Shown: piece by piece, positions 9,291-18,239 of the stretch
Numbering within the stretch: the first letter of the stretch is position 1
Layout of the letters: every line of letters starts with the position of its first letter
Assembly (NCBI RefSeq): GCF_017877355.1
Contig: NZ_JAGIPR010000006.1
Coordinates: 62,001 to 126,000 of the forward strand
Source of the DNA: Chryseobacterium jejuense
GTDB lineage: Bacteria > Bacteroidota > Bacteroidia > Flavobacteriales > Weeksellaceae
Length of the DNA stretch: 64,000 bases
Direction: 5' to 3'
Translations under genes and position numbers: made by a program
Notes under the pieces: generated by a model
What the model was told of the DNA's origin: nothing
The model's database searches: none
The model's input: only the letters and a program-made list of their open reading frames with translations

Positions 9291-9641
9291 ATGTCTAAAA
9301 ACGGAAAAAATACAGCAGGTATATTAGCGGGACTTCTTGCAGGTGCTGCAGCAGGTGTAATCTTAGGAATGTTATATGCACCGGAAGAAGGAAAAGAAAC
9401 AAGAAAAAAAATCAGAAATAAAGCCAATGATCTGAAGGATCAGGCAAAAGACAAATACGGAGAGGTTTCTGAAAAAGTAAAAGATCAATATGGCAATATT
9501 TCTTCTACTTTTAAAGAAACAGCTAATAACGTAGCACATACTGTGAAAGACGGATATGACAAATACAAAGATCAGATTGTTTCTAAAACAGCGGATGTAG
9601 TAAAAGATGTAGAAGCGGAACTGAACGATCTTAAATCATAA
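9291..9641 (+). CDS. YtxH domain protein
   Basis: 116 residues. One glycine/alanine-rich membrane segment (residues about 9-28) runs into YAPEEGKETRKKI, the signature of YtxH proteins. A long charged amphipathic helix repeating K-D-x-Y-G/D follows. Such proteins are usually membrane-anchored and linked to general stress. It heads a three-gene set with the two following ORFs, although a terminator lies between it and the second. Confidence 0.85.
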   Translation: MSKNGKNTAGILAGLLAGAAAGVILGMLYAPEEGKETRKKIRNKANDLKDQAKDKYGEVSEKVKDQYGNISSTFKETANNVAHTVKDGYDKYKDQIVSKTADVVKDVEAELNDLKS

Positions 9642-9670
9642 GTAATTTATCTTTTTTAAGTAAATTACAG

Positions 9671-9702
9671 AAAGGAACTTTTGTGCGAAAGTTCCTTTTT
9701 TT
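9671..9702 (+). terminator. Intrinsic terminator after the YtxH gene
   Basis: AAAGGAACTTT pairs with AAAGTTCCTTT around a 6-nt loop, followed by T7. It may act as an attenuator for the downstream pair. Confidence 0.8.
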
Positions 9703-9721
9703 GTAACTTTAAAAAAAAACA

Positions 9722-10030
9722 ATGATAGAAACTATTAAAGAATACGCCTCCAAGAGAATAGACCTTCTGAAAATAGAAGCTACAGAAAAGTCTTCCCTTT
9801 CTGCCGGGCTCATTACCTACTTTGTAGTACTGCTTGTTGCTTTTGCTTTTTTTATTATCCTTTTCAATTTTGGAATTGCTTTTCTTATTGGCAAGGCATT
9901 GGATAATTACTCGTACGGTTTCTTAATTGTTGCGGCATTTTATGCTGTAGTAATGGCTTTCGTCATTGCATTCAAAAACAAAATCGTGAATACAGTTGCA
10001 GATCAGGTTATTAAATTTTTAAATCATTAA
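9722..10030 (+). CDS. Small two-helix membrane protein (YqjE / holin-like family)
   Basis: 102 residues. A charged N-terminal helix (KEYASKRIDLLKIEATEK) precedes two strong membrane helices (about 29-55 and 64-84). This matches the phage-holin-like/YqjE family that accompanies YtxH- or YqjD-type proteins. It is not evidence of a prophage. It is 3 bases from the next gene, so the two are translationally linked. Confidence 0.75.
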   Translation: MIETIKEYASKRIDLLKIEATEKSSLSAGLITYFVVLLVAFAFFIILFNFGIAFLIGKALDNYSYGFLIVAAFYAVVMAFVIAFKNKIVNTVADQVIKFLNH

Positions 10031-10033
10031 GCT

Positions 10034-10531
10034 ATGGGCAGAAAATACGAAAGCATAGAAGAGCTAAGAAGAAAGAAAAAACTGCTTCAAGGTGAAATTA
10101 ATGATCTGGAAAACCTTCTTACTTTTAAGAATACAAAAGAAAGTCTTAGTGCTTTCACCAACGGTCTAAGCGATCAATACCTTCAGGAAAAAATAGATGA
10201 AGATGGTGATGAAAAAGTGGTTCTGAGAAAGGATATCATTGCCAAGCAACTTACTTCAGAGGTTAAAGACCTTCTGATCAGTAAAAATACAGCAGTAGGA
10301 CTTGCCAGTACGGCCTTCAAGGGGAATATTGCGGATAGTATTATTAAGTTGGGTGTTACTGCTATTATTGGTAACTATGCCAAAAAGAATATGAAAAGTT
10401 CCAATTGGAAGAATAAACTGGTAGGAGCTGCATTAATTTACCTCGCTCCTATTGCTCTGAAATATGTCAGAAAAAAATTGGAAGTATACCAAAAAAATAA
10501 AAGTGTTTCCAGTATGGAACAGTTAATTTAA
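10034..10531 (+). CDS. Unknown protein paired with the holin-like gene (YqjK-like position)
   Basis: 165 residues. It has a basic coiled-coil N-terminus (ELRRKKKLLQGEINDLENLL) and a weakly hydrophobic C-terminal part (residues about 95-148) with two possible membrane-associated helices. It starts 3 bases after the preceding gene. By position it resembles the third gene of yqjD-yqjE-yqjK-type stress operons, but I see no decisive motif. Confidence 0.7.
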   Translation: MGRKYESIEELRRKKKLLQGEINDLENLLTFKNTKESLSAFTNGLSDQYLQEKIDEDGDEKVVLRKDIIAKQLTSEVKDLLISKNTAVGLASTAFKGNIADSIIKLGVTAIIGNYAKKNMKSSNWKNKLVGAALIYLAPIALKYVRKKLEVYQKNKSVSSMEQLI

Positions 10532-10533
10532 GG

Positions 10534-10582
10534 AATTATGGCTTAGGAAATATAAATTATTCTCTAAGCCATAATTTTTTTA
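10534..10582. terminator. Bidirectional terminator between convergent genes
   Basis: AATTATGGCTTAG (10534-10546) pairs perfectly with CTAAGCCATAATT (10564-10576), followed by T's on the plus strand. It overlaps the end of the convergent methyltransferase gene. Confidence 0.8.
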
Positions 10583-11305
10583 TTTCGAAAATAATTGTCC
10601 TAAAATAATTCCGGCCGCCATTGATACATTCAGGCTTTCTGTAGACTGGGATTTTCCAAATCGTGGAATGGTGATGCATTTTTGCAATAATTTTTCTGTT
10701 TCCGGTCTCATTCCGTTTCCTTCATTTCCAAGAATCAGATTGATTTTTTCAGGTTTCTCAAATGTATAGATGTTTTCTCCATCCATATCTGTTCCGATAT
10801 TTACATTTTCCGTTTTAGAAAGGTATTCAACAAGATCTGTATACACCATATTTACTCTTGTAAACGATCCCATTGTTGCCTGAATTACCTTTGGGTTATA
10901 AACATCTACCGTATCTTCACTGCAGATGATCTGTTCTATACCAAACCAATCTGCCAACCGGATGATTGTTCCCAAATTCCCAGGATCCTGTATTCCATCC
11001 AAAACAAGCTGTATTTTCTTATCTGTCCATGATTCTTCCTCTGCCAGATAGCACACGGCAGCAGAATCTTTCGGGGTTTTAAGAAAACTGATTTTTTTTA
11101 ACTCATTTTCAGAGATATGGGTAATAGGGATATCAGTACGGTCCAATTTTTGCGGATCGGTTGATAATATTTCTTTAACTTTAAAGTTAGAATTGAAAAG
11201 TTCACAAATGATTTTATTACCTTCAACCAAAAACAAATTGTATTTTTGTCTGAACTTCTTTTTATCTAAAGATTGTAAAACTTTTATTGTATGAGCTGTA
11301 AGCAT
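10580..11305 (-). CDS. TrmH/SpoU family RNA 2'-O-methyltransferase
   Basis: 241 residues from MLTAHTIKVL (ATG at 11305); a start six codons further upstream is less likely. SpoU motifs: LDGIQDPGNLGTIIRLADW (motif 1), LILGNEGNGM (motif 2) and SLNVSMAAGIILG (motif 3, trefoil-knot SAM site). An N-terminal RNA-binding-like region (KFRQKYNLFLVEG) is present. The target, tRNA or 23S rRNA ribose, cannot be told. Its start region overlaps the divergent tamL start by 15 bases. Confidence 0.9.
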   Translation of the reverse strand: MLTAHTIKVLQSLDKKKFRQKYNLFLVEGNKIICELFNSNFKVKEILSTDPQKLDRTDIPITHISENELKKISFLKTPKDSAAVCYLAEEESWTDKKIQLVLDGIQDPGNLGTIIRLADWFGIEQIICSEDTVDVYNPKVIQATMGSFTRVNMVYTDLVEYLSKTENVNIGTDMDGENIYTFEKPEKINLILGNEGNGMRPETEKLLQKCITIPRFGKSQSTESLNVSMAAGIILGQLFSK

Positions 11306-13897
11306 TATAAGAATTCTCCTCAAAAATATTATAAAATTATTTCATTTGCAACATTTGTTGGTCTCCTTTATGCTTGTAGTACCACAAAAAAAGTTCCAGA
11401 TGGTGATTACCTGCTTACTAAGAATAATTTTGAATTCGAGGATAAGAAAGAATTTTTTGATGAAGAGCTGAAAGATTACGTTCAGCAGAAGCCTAATAAG
11501 AAGCAAGTTCTTTTTATGCCATTGGGTCTTATGTTTTATAATATGGCCACTCCAAAATATGACACAATCTTTAATGAATATATGACCTATCCTCGTGAAA
11601 TGAGAGATCAGAAACTGAGGGACTCTTTATTTATTAAGTATAATATGAAAAACAGTGTTGGGAAAAACCTTTTCTTTGACCGTTTATTGCATACATGGGG
11701 TTCACCACCGGTTATTTTAGATCAGACCAGAAGTGAAAAGGGTGCAGAGTCCATCAAAAAAAGATTGACTTACAGAGGGTTTTGGGATGCAGAAGTGAAA
11801 TACAGACATGATTTAGATTCTGCTTCTAAGAAAGCAACAGTAAACTATTTCATCAAACATAATGATCCTACCTATATTAAAGATTACTTTTTTAATATTC
11901 CGGACCAAGGTATCAAACAGATTTACAATGCTCATCTGAATAAAACATTGGTAAGATCAGGTAAGATCCTTGACCAGACTGTTCTTGAAAAGGAAGTAAC
12001 GAGGATTACAGACTTAATGCGAGAATATGGGTATTATAAATTCAACAATACCAATGAAGAAGTGTATTTTGTTGCTGACTCCTTAAAAAGCAAGAAACAA
12101 GTTCCTGTTACTCTGGAAATTCATAAAGATTCTCTGGACCGACCTTATAAAAAGGCTACTTTCGGCAATATTGACGTTGCTATTGTAGATGATGTTAATG
12201 ATTATCCTAAAAATACAGTTAAAGATAGCTTGAGGAGGATCAGATTCCATAAAATGAATGACAAATACAGAACATCATCATTATGGAGAACCATTATTGT
12301 AGATAGTAAACAGGCTTACGATCAGCAGAAGCTGGACGTCACCAAGAGGAATCTTCTTACGATGAACAATTTCAGTATTGTAAAAGCAAGAGATTCTTTA
12401 AGACAAGGTGGTTTTACTGCACCTAATGACAGTATTGTAGATGTTTTATATATCTTGAAACCGCTTCCTAAGTATGAGCTTAAAGTAGGAACAGACCTTA
12501 ATTATTCCCAGATTCTGAATCTTGGGGTCTCTCCTTCTGTAGACCTTACTACCCGAAATCTTTTCAAAGGGGCAGAAAACCTTTCTACCAGCCTTTCCGG
12601 TACATTTGGATCTATTGCAAGCACGGAAAATACTGATAAGAGAGTATTAGCATATGAAATATCAGCTCAGGCATCCCTGAACTTCCCAAGATTGCTGTTG
12701 CCGTTTAATTATTATAAATTCATTCCTAAAAGGTATACCCCTACTTCATCTATTCTGTTGGGAGCATCTATACAGAATAATATTGGTCTGGGAAGGGTTA
12801 ACTTTAACACCGGATTAAATTACCAGGCAACGGTAAATGATTTGGTATATCATAAGCTTACCTTATTTAATACACAAATCAGTTTAACAAAAAATAAAAG
12901 TGCCTATTATGATTACTTCGTTAACGATGAAGTGGTAAGAAAAGCAATATTTGCTGACTATTCCGCTCATTATCCAGGGCCTACTCTTGATGAAAAAATA
13001 AAAGCCGGTGAGCTTACCATAGACAGTGCTTCCGAGCAAATCATTAATGATCCTAAATATCGTGCTTCTCTTAATGAACAAGGTTTAGATCTATTAACAA
13101 CATTCAGAGGAAGTCTTATTAATAAAGAAAGACAGACGGAAGATGTCTTTATTTCTTCTATGATCTACAATTTTGTTTATAATGAAATTGGGAAAAAAGA
13201 TTATCCTAATGCATTTTATTTTAATGGTAAAGTGGAACTTGCCGGTAATATCCTAAGTTTATTCAATAAGAAAAGTAATGACGGAGGAATTGTTACAGCA
13301 CCACAAAAAACAATTTTTGGTATTCCTTATGCTCAATTCGTAAAGTTTGATATTGATACAAGAAAGTATTTCAAATTCAATGGCAACCAGACTTTGGTTC
13401 TTCGTCAATTTATTGGGGTGGGTATTCCGTACGGAAACTCCAAAGACATGCCGATCATCAAATCTTATTTCAATGGAGGTTCTAATGATATCAGAGCTTG
13501 GGTGGCATTCGGAGGGTTGGGTCCTGCCGCTTCCCAGGTAGATGAAAGAATACGTGCTTACATGACCAATGATGTAAAACTGACAACCAATATTGAGTAC
13601 AGAATTCCTTTTAATAGTATGTATGAAGGAGCCTTATTTACGGATATAGGAAACACATGGAGCCTTCGTAACCATAATGATGCTCATCAGGATGAATTCA
13701 GGTTCAATAAGTTCTTAGGACAAATGGGTATTGGTAGCGGATTCGGCTTAAGAATAAATGTAGCCTATATCACCCTGAGATTAGATTTTGCTTATAAGAT
13801 CTTTGACCCTAATAAGCCAGAAGGTGACCGCTGGAGATTCAAAACGTTACAGCCTTTCAAACCAACCATTAACTTTGCTTTCGGATATCCTTTCTAA
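11291..13897 (+). CDS. tamL: BamA/TamA family outer-membrane lipoprotein (TamL type)
   Basis: 868 residues. A lipoprotein signal peptide ends in LLYAC (C29), followed by TTKKVPDGDYLLTKN as in TamL proteins. POTRA-like repeats span roughly residues 35-400. The C-terminal half is an Omp85 beta-barrel with the motif GGSNDIRAWVAFGGLGP and a terminal strand ending NFAFGYPF. The family helps insert beta-barrel proteins into the outer membrane with TamB. Only this ATG gives a full signal peptide. Its stop overlaps the convergent YdcF-like stop by 4 bases. Confidence 0.88.
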   Translation: MSCKHYKNSPQKYYKIISFATFVGLLYACSTTKKVPDGDYLLTKNNFEFEDKKEFFDEELKDYVQQKPNKKQVLFMPLGLMFYNMATPKYDTIFNEYMTYPREMRDQKLRDSLFIKYNMKNSVGKNLFFDRLLHTWGSPPVILDQTRSEKGAESIKKRLTYRGFWDAEVKYRHDLDSASKKATVNYFIKHNDPTYIKDYFFNIPDQGIKQIYNAHLNKTLVRSGKILDQTVLEKEVTRITDLMREYGYYKFNNTNEEVYFVADSLKSKKQVPVTLEIHKDSLDRPYKKATFGNIDVAIVDDVNDYPKNTVKDSLRRIRFHKMNDKYRTSSLWRTIIVDSKQAYDQQKLDVTKRNLLTMNNFSIVKARDSLRQGGFTAPNDSIVDVLYILKPLPKYELKVGTDLNYSQILNLGVSPSVDLTTRNLFKGAENLSTSLSGTFGSIASTENTDKRVLAYEISAQASLNFPRLLLPFNYYKFIPKRYTPTSSILLGASIQNNIGLGRVNFNTGLNYQATVNDLVYHKLTLFNTQISLTKNKSAYYDYFVNDEVVRKAIFADYSAHYPGPTLDEKIKAGELTIDSASEQIINDPKYRASLNEQGLDLLTTFRGSLINKERQTEDVFISSMIYNFVYNEIGKKDYPNAFYFNGKVELAGNILSLFNKKSNDGGIVTAPQKTIFGIPYAQFVKFDIDTRKYFKFNGNQTLVLRQFIGVGIPYGNSKDMPIIKSYFNGGSNDIRAWVAFGGLGPAASQVDERIRAYMTNDVKLTTNIEYRIPFNSMYEGALFTDIGNTWSLRNHNDAHQDEFRFNKFLGQMGIGSGFGLRINVAYITLRLDFAYKIFDPNKPEGDRWRFKTLQPFKPTINFAFGYPF

Positions 13898-14511
13898 TCC
13901 GGAGAAACTCCCAAAATAAAATACACTACAGCAATAACACGGGCGAGGATTTCCCTCGCCTGATTTCTGTAGAAACTTTCAGGCTTCGTTACGTCCTGCG
14001 CATCAAAACCCAGCGCATTCATATCATTATTTCTTGCAAAAAATAAAGCGCGGAGGTTATGGTATCCCTGAGAAACAATAATGACATTTTTCTTCTTATA
14101 AACATCTTTACAACGAAGAATACTTTTGTAAGTGTTAAAACCTTTCGGATCTTCAACAATAATATCTTCAGGAACACCTTCCTGATAGATTAGATAGTTT
14201 TTCATTGCAGCAGGTTCATTGTAACCTTTACTTTTCTCCCCACTTACAATAATTTTCTTGATTTTTCCATGGTGATAAAGAAGAGCTGCAGCATCCATCC
14301 TTTTGGTAAAATAAGGATTGGAAAGACCTGATCTCATCTTTGGAGAAGTTCCCAGCACTAAGGCTACTTCCCTTGGCGGGATTTTTGAAATTTTGGTATA
14401 GGTACGTCCGTTGGTGAGTCCGAAAACCCACACATTACAGAAACATATCATTAAAATTCCTAATTCTAATGATATAAAACTCAAGTTAAATATGTTCCTA
14501 ATAATTCTCAA
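13894..14511 (-). CDS. YdcF/SanA-like protein (DUF218)
   Basis: 205 residues. An N-terminal membrane anchor (about 9-30) is followed by a DUF218 domain: VALVLGTSPK, KIIVSGEK, GVPEDIIVEDPKGFNTYKSI and VIIVSQGYHNLRALFFAR. SanA-type members affect envelope permeability to vancomycin; the biochemical role is unclear. The likely start is a TTG at 14511 overlapping the TGA of the upstream reductase (TTGA), so translation is probably coupled. No ATG exists until residue 22, inside the membrane segment. Confidence 0.8.
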   Translation of the reverse strand: MRIIRNIFNLSFISLELGILMICFCNVWVFGLTNGRTYTKISKIPPREVALVLGTSPKMRSGLSNPYFTKRMDAAALLYHHGKIKKIIVSGEKSKGYNEPAAMKNYLIYQEGVPEDIIVEDPKGFNTYKSILRCKDVYKKKNVIIVSQGYHNLRALFFARNNDMNALGFDAQDVTKPESFYRNQAREILARVIAVVYFILGVSPD

Positions 14512-15632
14512 CTAAGATCAAAGTTAAGCTTTATTTTTTTACTTTTCACTATTGACATGCAAGCTAATATATGTCCCTGCCTTTCCTCTTTCTCGGTAAG
14601 ATACTCATTCTCCAGCAGTTCCACTTCACCTTCTTCTAAAGAACATTCACAACTTCCGCAGATTCCTGATTTGCATGAATAAGGAACCGGAAATTTCTGA
14701 AGCAAAAGTTGCTGTAGGATTCTACCCTTATTATCAGGGAGTTGAGTTGCATATTTCTTTCCTAGCATCGTAAATTCCACCTCTATATTTTCAATCAATG
14801 GAAATTCTTTTTCTACAGGATAAATATCATCATTATATTCTTCAAAAAGTTCAAAATGAATATTTCTTTTCAGAATCCCGTGATGGTAACAAGCGTTTGC
14901 CAAAGTTTTAATCATCTCTCCTTTTCCGCAGATCAACACTTCATCCACAGCATCCCAAATGGTAGATTCTTCATCAGTGTCATCCAAATGAAGAATTTGA
15001 TTGATAATTAAGTTTAATTTCTTCTCATCCAGCCGCCCAAAGAAAAACTGATCGGCCGTTTTCTCCTGTGAAAAGAAGTAAAAAATCTGAAGTCTGTCTC
15101 CACAGGTTCTGGCAAGGTTATCCAGCTGGTCTCTGTAAATAAGTTCTTCTGAGTTTTTATTTCCAAAAAATAAAAACAGCCTTGTTCTGGGTTCGTTATG
15201 AAGAATATTCTTGAAATGGCTTAAAATAGGTGTAATTCCAATACCGGCAGCAAAAGCAACAATTGTTCTGAACTCACTGGGCTTAGATACAATCGTAAAT
15301 CTGCCTGCAGGTTCACTTATCATTAACTCATCACCTTCACTGTAGTTTTGAAACAGCTGAGAAGTAGCTCCGTCAGGAGAATTAATCTTGATTCCCAGAC
15401 ATATTTTCCCTTCATAAGGAGCAGAAGTCATCGAGTAATCATTAATAACCTCTTCCCCATGCGATTGAAATTTAACACTAACGAACTGCCCGGCATCAAA
15501 CTTAAAGTTTTCTTTCAAATTCTCCGGAATATCGAACTCCAGAGAAAAAGTATTTTTGGTCAGCTCTACCTTTTTCGCTATTTTTAACGGATGAAACTGT
15601 ATCAGTTTCCCTTTATAGATTTGTTGTTCCAT
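14508..15632 (-). CDS. PaaE-like 2Fe-2S flavoprotein reductase
   Basis: 374 residues in the order FAD domain (about 10-110, with NDYSMTSAP), NAD(P) domain (about 115-270, GIGITPILSHFK and CGKGEMIK) and C-terminal plant-type ferredoxin. Cluster cysteines C320, C325, C328 and C358 follow the CX4CX2CX29C pattern. Such proteins pass electrons from NAD(P)H to oxygenases or desaturases. No oxygenase partner is adjacent. It forms a two-gene operon with the YdcF-like gene, starting 32 bases from the divergent TlpA-like gene. Confidence 0.88.
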   Translation of the reverse strand: MEQQIYKGKLIQFHPLKIAKKVELTKNTFSLEFDIPENLKENFKFDAGQFVSVKFQSHGEEVINDYSMTSAPYEGKICLGIKINSPDGATSQLFQNYSEGDELMISEPAGRFTIVSKPSEFRTIVAFAAGIGITPILSHFKNILHNEPRTRLFLFFGNKNSEELIYRDQLDNLARTCGDRLQIFYFFSQEKTADQFFFGRLDEKKLNLIINQILHLDDTDEESTIWDAVDEVLICGKGEMIKTLANACYHHGILKRNIHFELFEEYNDDIYPVEKEFPLIENIEVEFTMLGKKYATQLPDNKGRILQQLLLQKFPVPYSCKSGICGSCECSLEEGEVELLENEYLTEKEERQGHILACMSIVKSKKIKLNFDLS

Positions 15633-15664
15633 ACTTCAATTCAAAAATAGATAAAAAATAATTT

Positions 15665-16228
15665 ATGAAGAAGATAATTTTATCCACGTTGATCCTTACT
15701 GCTCTTTACAGCTGTAAAAAAGAAGCTTCAAAAACAGAAGATGGTACTACGGCTACAGATTCAGTAGCTGTAACCCAAAATACACCGGATCAAACGGCTA
15801 CATATATTCCTAAAGAACTTTCTCCTGAAAATGTAGGTCAGCACTTAGCTAAAAATAATGACACTTTATATGTTACCAATTTTTTTGCAACATGGTGTGG
15901 CCCATGCATCAGAGAAATTCCAAGTTTTAAAAATAAAATGCAGGAATTAAAAGATAAACCTGTAAAGTTTACCTTCGTAAACCTTGATGACAGGGCAGAT
16001 TGGGATACTGCTGTGAAAGATTTTGTGATAGAAAACAATCTTGGAACTAATGTCATTTTATTGGATGGACAAAAACTGGATCCAAATTTCTTTTCCAAAA
16101 ACTTTAAACAGTGGGATGGTGGTTCCATTCCTTTTACTTTCATGAGAAAAGGAGATAAAACAGATGAATTTTTAGGAATGATGACTGAGGAAGCATTAAA
16201 CTCTAAAATTGATGCTTTTCTAAAATAA
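15665..16228 (+). CDS. TlpA-like thioredoxin-fold lipoprotein
   Basis: 187 residues. Lipobox LYSC (C17), then a disordered Thr/Asp-rich linker to about residue 45, then a thioredoxin domain with WCGPC (residues 77-81) and the cis-Pro region GGSIPFTF. It probably faces the periplasm as a thiol-disulfide oxidoreductase; reductive use is usual for TlpA/ResA proteins. The FecCD permease follows after 20 bases, so the two may be co-transcribed. Confidence 0.88.
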   Translation: MKKIILSTLILTALYSCKKEASKTEDGTTATDSVAVTQNTPDQTATYIPKELSPENVGQHLAKNNDTLYVTNFFATWCGPCIREIPSFKNKMQELKDKPVKFTFVNLDDRADWDTAVKDFVIENNLGTNVILLDGQKLDPNFFSKNFKQWDGGSIPFTFMRKGDKTDEFLGMMTEEALNSKIDAFLK

Positions 16229-16248
16229 AATATACATCTTTCTGAATC

Positions 16249-17220
16249 ATGTCAAAAAGATTTAAGATCCTGTGTTTATTGTTGGCCATTGCAATCATTG
16301 GAGGCGCAATTGTTAATCTGAACACAGGATTTTTGAGTTTAAGCCTTCAGGATTTCTTTCAGGATTCTGCACAAAGTCAAATCGCTGAAATCCGTATTAA
16401 CAGGGTTCTTGTTATGTTGCTGGCCGGAATTTCAATTCCAACTTCAGGTTTCCTGATGCAGGAATATTTTCAAAATCCATTAGCCGGACCTGACATTCTT
16501 GGAATCACCTCTGTTGCCAGCTTATCGGTAACATTTTATATTTTCTTCTCTCATAATATCCTGATCCCGGAATTTCTGCAAAACAGTTTTCTGAGCCTAT
16601 CAGCTATTGGAGGAAGTTTATTATTGATGCTGATCCTGCTATCTATGTCTCATAAATTTCAGGATAAATCTTATCTGATTATTTTCGGATTTCTGGTGTC
16701 AGCTTTTGCCGGAGCTATCGTTTCTCTATTACAGTTTTATGCAGAAAATCAAAGTCTGAAAAACTATATTCTATGGTCTTTTGGGGCTAATAATATGGTC
16801 ACAAGAAATCAGATTTATGTTTTATCTATCTTAGTATTGATAGGATTATTTTTCTGTTTCAGGTCTATAAAACCATTAATAGGAAATTCTCTGGGCACGT
16901 CATATGCTCAGAGCTTGGGAGTTAATCTAAAGCATTTAAAGCTTTTAATAATAGTAGCTTCTTCCCTACTTTCCGCATCTATTACCGCTTTTTTAGGGCC
17001 TATCCTGTTTATTGGAATTATTGTTCCTCACTTTTGCCGGTTAATCTATAATCCTTCAAAACTATGGCAACAATGGATCTTAAATATGTTCCTGGGAATG
17101 CTAATTATGTTATTTTTTTCTGTTATTGCAGAAAAAACCCAGATCCCTCTGAATGTGATAAGTTCTGTATTTGGAATTCCTGTGATCTTGTTAATGCTTT
17201 TGAAACAGAATAAAGTTTAG
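16249..17220 (+). CDS. FecCD-family iron/siderophore/cobalamin ABC permease
   Basis: 323 residues, hydrophobic throughout, with 8-10 membrane helices. Family motifs: RINRVLVMLLAGISIPTSGFLMQEYFQNPLAGPDILGI near the N-terminal third and FLGPILFIGIIVPHFCRLI near residues 255-275. It would work with the ATPase at 18240-19163; the two are separated by an inserted 250-bp duplication and a GxxExxY gene. No substrate-binding protein is nearby. The stop TAG sits exactly at the left edge of the duplication. Confidence 0.9.
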   Translation: MSKRFKILCLLLAIAIIGGAIVNLNTGFLSLSLQDFFQDSAQSQIAEIRINRVLVMLLAGISIPTSGFLMQEYFQNPLAGPDILGITSVASLSVTFYIFFSHNILIPEFLQNSFLSLSAIGGSLLLMLILLSMSHKFQDKSYLIIFGFLVSAFAGAIVSLLQFYAENQSLKNYILWSFGANNMVTRNQIYVLSILVLIGLFFCFRSIKPLIGNSLGTSYAQSLGVNLKHLKLLIIVASSLLSASITAFLGPILFIGIIVPHFCRLIYNPSKLWQQWILNMFLGMLIMLFFSVIAEKTQIPLNVISSVFGIPVILLMLLKQNKV

Positions 17221-17465
17221 TTTTTGTTAGGTAAACGCAAAGACGCAAGTTGTTTTACCTACATCATGCTTTAAGGCGCAAAGATTTTATCTCCGATAAA
17301 ATTGAATACTTAGATTTAAATTTAAAACTCTACACTCACGCTTGTTGAAAATCTTTGATTTCTTGCGCCTTAAAAATATGTACTATATTATGATAAATCT
17401 TTGCGCCTTTGTACTTATCCAACATTCCTTATAATAAGTATAAAGCACAACAAATGATAGAAAAT
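17218..17465 (+). repeat. Direct repeat, copy 1 (about 250 bp)
   Basis: Nearly identical to 17519-17769. It begins at the permease stop, has internal inverted segments (TTAAGGCGCAAAGATTTTATC against GATAAATCTTTGCGCC) and ends in ATGATAGAAAAT. These are the first four codons of the GxxExxY gene, here running into a stop after eight codons (17454-17480). Confidence 0.9.
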
Positions 17466-17518
17466 AGGTCCTCTATTTGAAATCCATGTGAACTTATTTA
17501 TACTCTTAAAATAAAATG

Positions 17519-17769
17519 TAGTTTTTGTTGATAATCGCAAAGACGCAAGTTGTTTTACCTACATCATGCTTTAAGGCGCAAAGATTTTATCTCCGATAAA
17601 ATTGAATACTTAGATTTAAATTTAAAACTCTACACTCACGCTTGCTGAAAATCTTTGATTTTCTTGCGCCTTAAAATATGCGCTATATTATGATAAATCT
17701 TTGCGCCCTTGCGTTTATCCAACAATCCTTATATTTATTAAGTATAAAACACAACAAATGATAGAAAAT
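17519..17769 (+). repeat. Direct repeat, copy 2, leading into the GxxExxY gene
   Basis: Second copy, differing at a handful of positions. Its last 12 bases are the functional start of the GxxExxY gene at 17758. A 53-base unrelated spacer (17466-17518) separates the copies. Confidence 0.9.
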
Positions 17770-18135
17770 GAATTATCAAAAATTGTTTTTGAAGCAGGTT
17801 TAAAAATTCATAAAAAGCTTGGATCAGGCCTATTTGAACACGTATATGAAGAATGCATGTTCTACGAACTAACAAAATCAGGATTCTTGGTGGAGAAACA
17901 AAAGCTTCTTCCTATTATTTATGAGGATTTGAAAATTGAAAATGCCTTCAGACTCGATATAATAATAGAAAACAAAGTCATCTTAGAAATAAAAACAGTA
18001 GACTTTATCAGTCCAATTCATAAAGCTCAACTTTTAACGTATTTGAAAATGACTCATTGCAAACTAGGAATGTTACTCAATTTTCAATCAGATGTTTTTA
18101 AAAATGGAGTCACAAGAGTTGTCAATCATTTATAA
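17758..18135 (+). CDS. GxxExxY protein (PD-(D/E)XK-like)
   Basis: 125 residues starting at MIENELSKIV; an upstream TTG extension runs through the repeat and is rejected. The name-giving motif G24-x-x-E27-x-x-Y30 is present. FRLDIIIENKVILEIKT resembles a PD-(D/E)XK nuclease core (Asp, then Glu-x-Lys). The function of the family is not established. The genes are typically scattered, repeat-flanked accessory elements, as seen here. Confidence 0.88.
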   Translation: MIENELSKIVFEAGLKIHKKLGSGLFEHVYEECMFYELTKSGFLVEKQKLLPIIYEDLKIENAFRLDIIIENKVILEIKTVDFISPIHKAQLLTYLKMTHCKLGMLLNFQSDVFKNGVTRVVNHL

Positions 18136-18189
18136 ATTAAAAACAATATAAAAATTTGACAAAGTCAAATTCATTGTGCCTTAAAACAG

Positions 18190-18197
18190 TATTTTTG
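18190..18197 (+). promoter_or_regulatory. -7 element TATTTTTG before the ABC ATPase
   Basis: Exact TAnnTTTG match, 42 bases upstream of the ATG at 18240. It supports independent transcription of the ATPase after the insertion. Confidence 0.45.
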
Positions 18198-18239
18198 CAA
18201 AAAACAATTAGCAACTTTGCTTTTTATCCAACATCAAAT

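Noticed and set aside
9722..10030. Prophage holin
   Set aside because: The two-helix protein fits the YqjE-like stress family beside a YtxH gene; no other phage gene is present.
17221..17757. CRISPR array
   Set aside because: There are only two long repeats (about 250 bp) with one 53-base spacer and coding sequence at the end; unlike CRISPR architecture.
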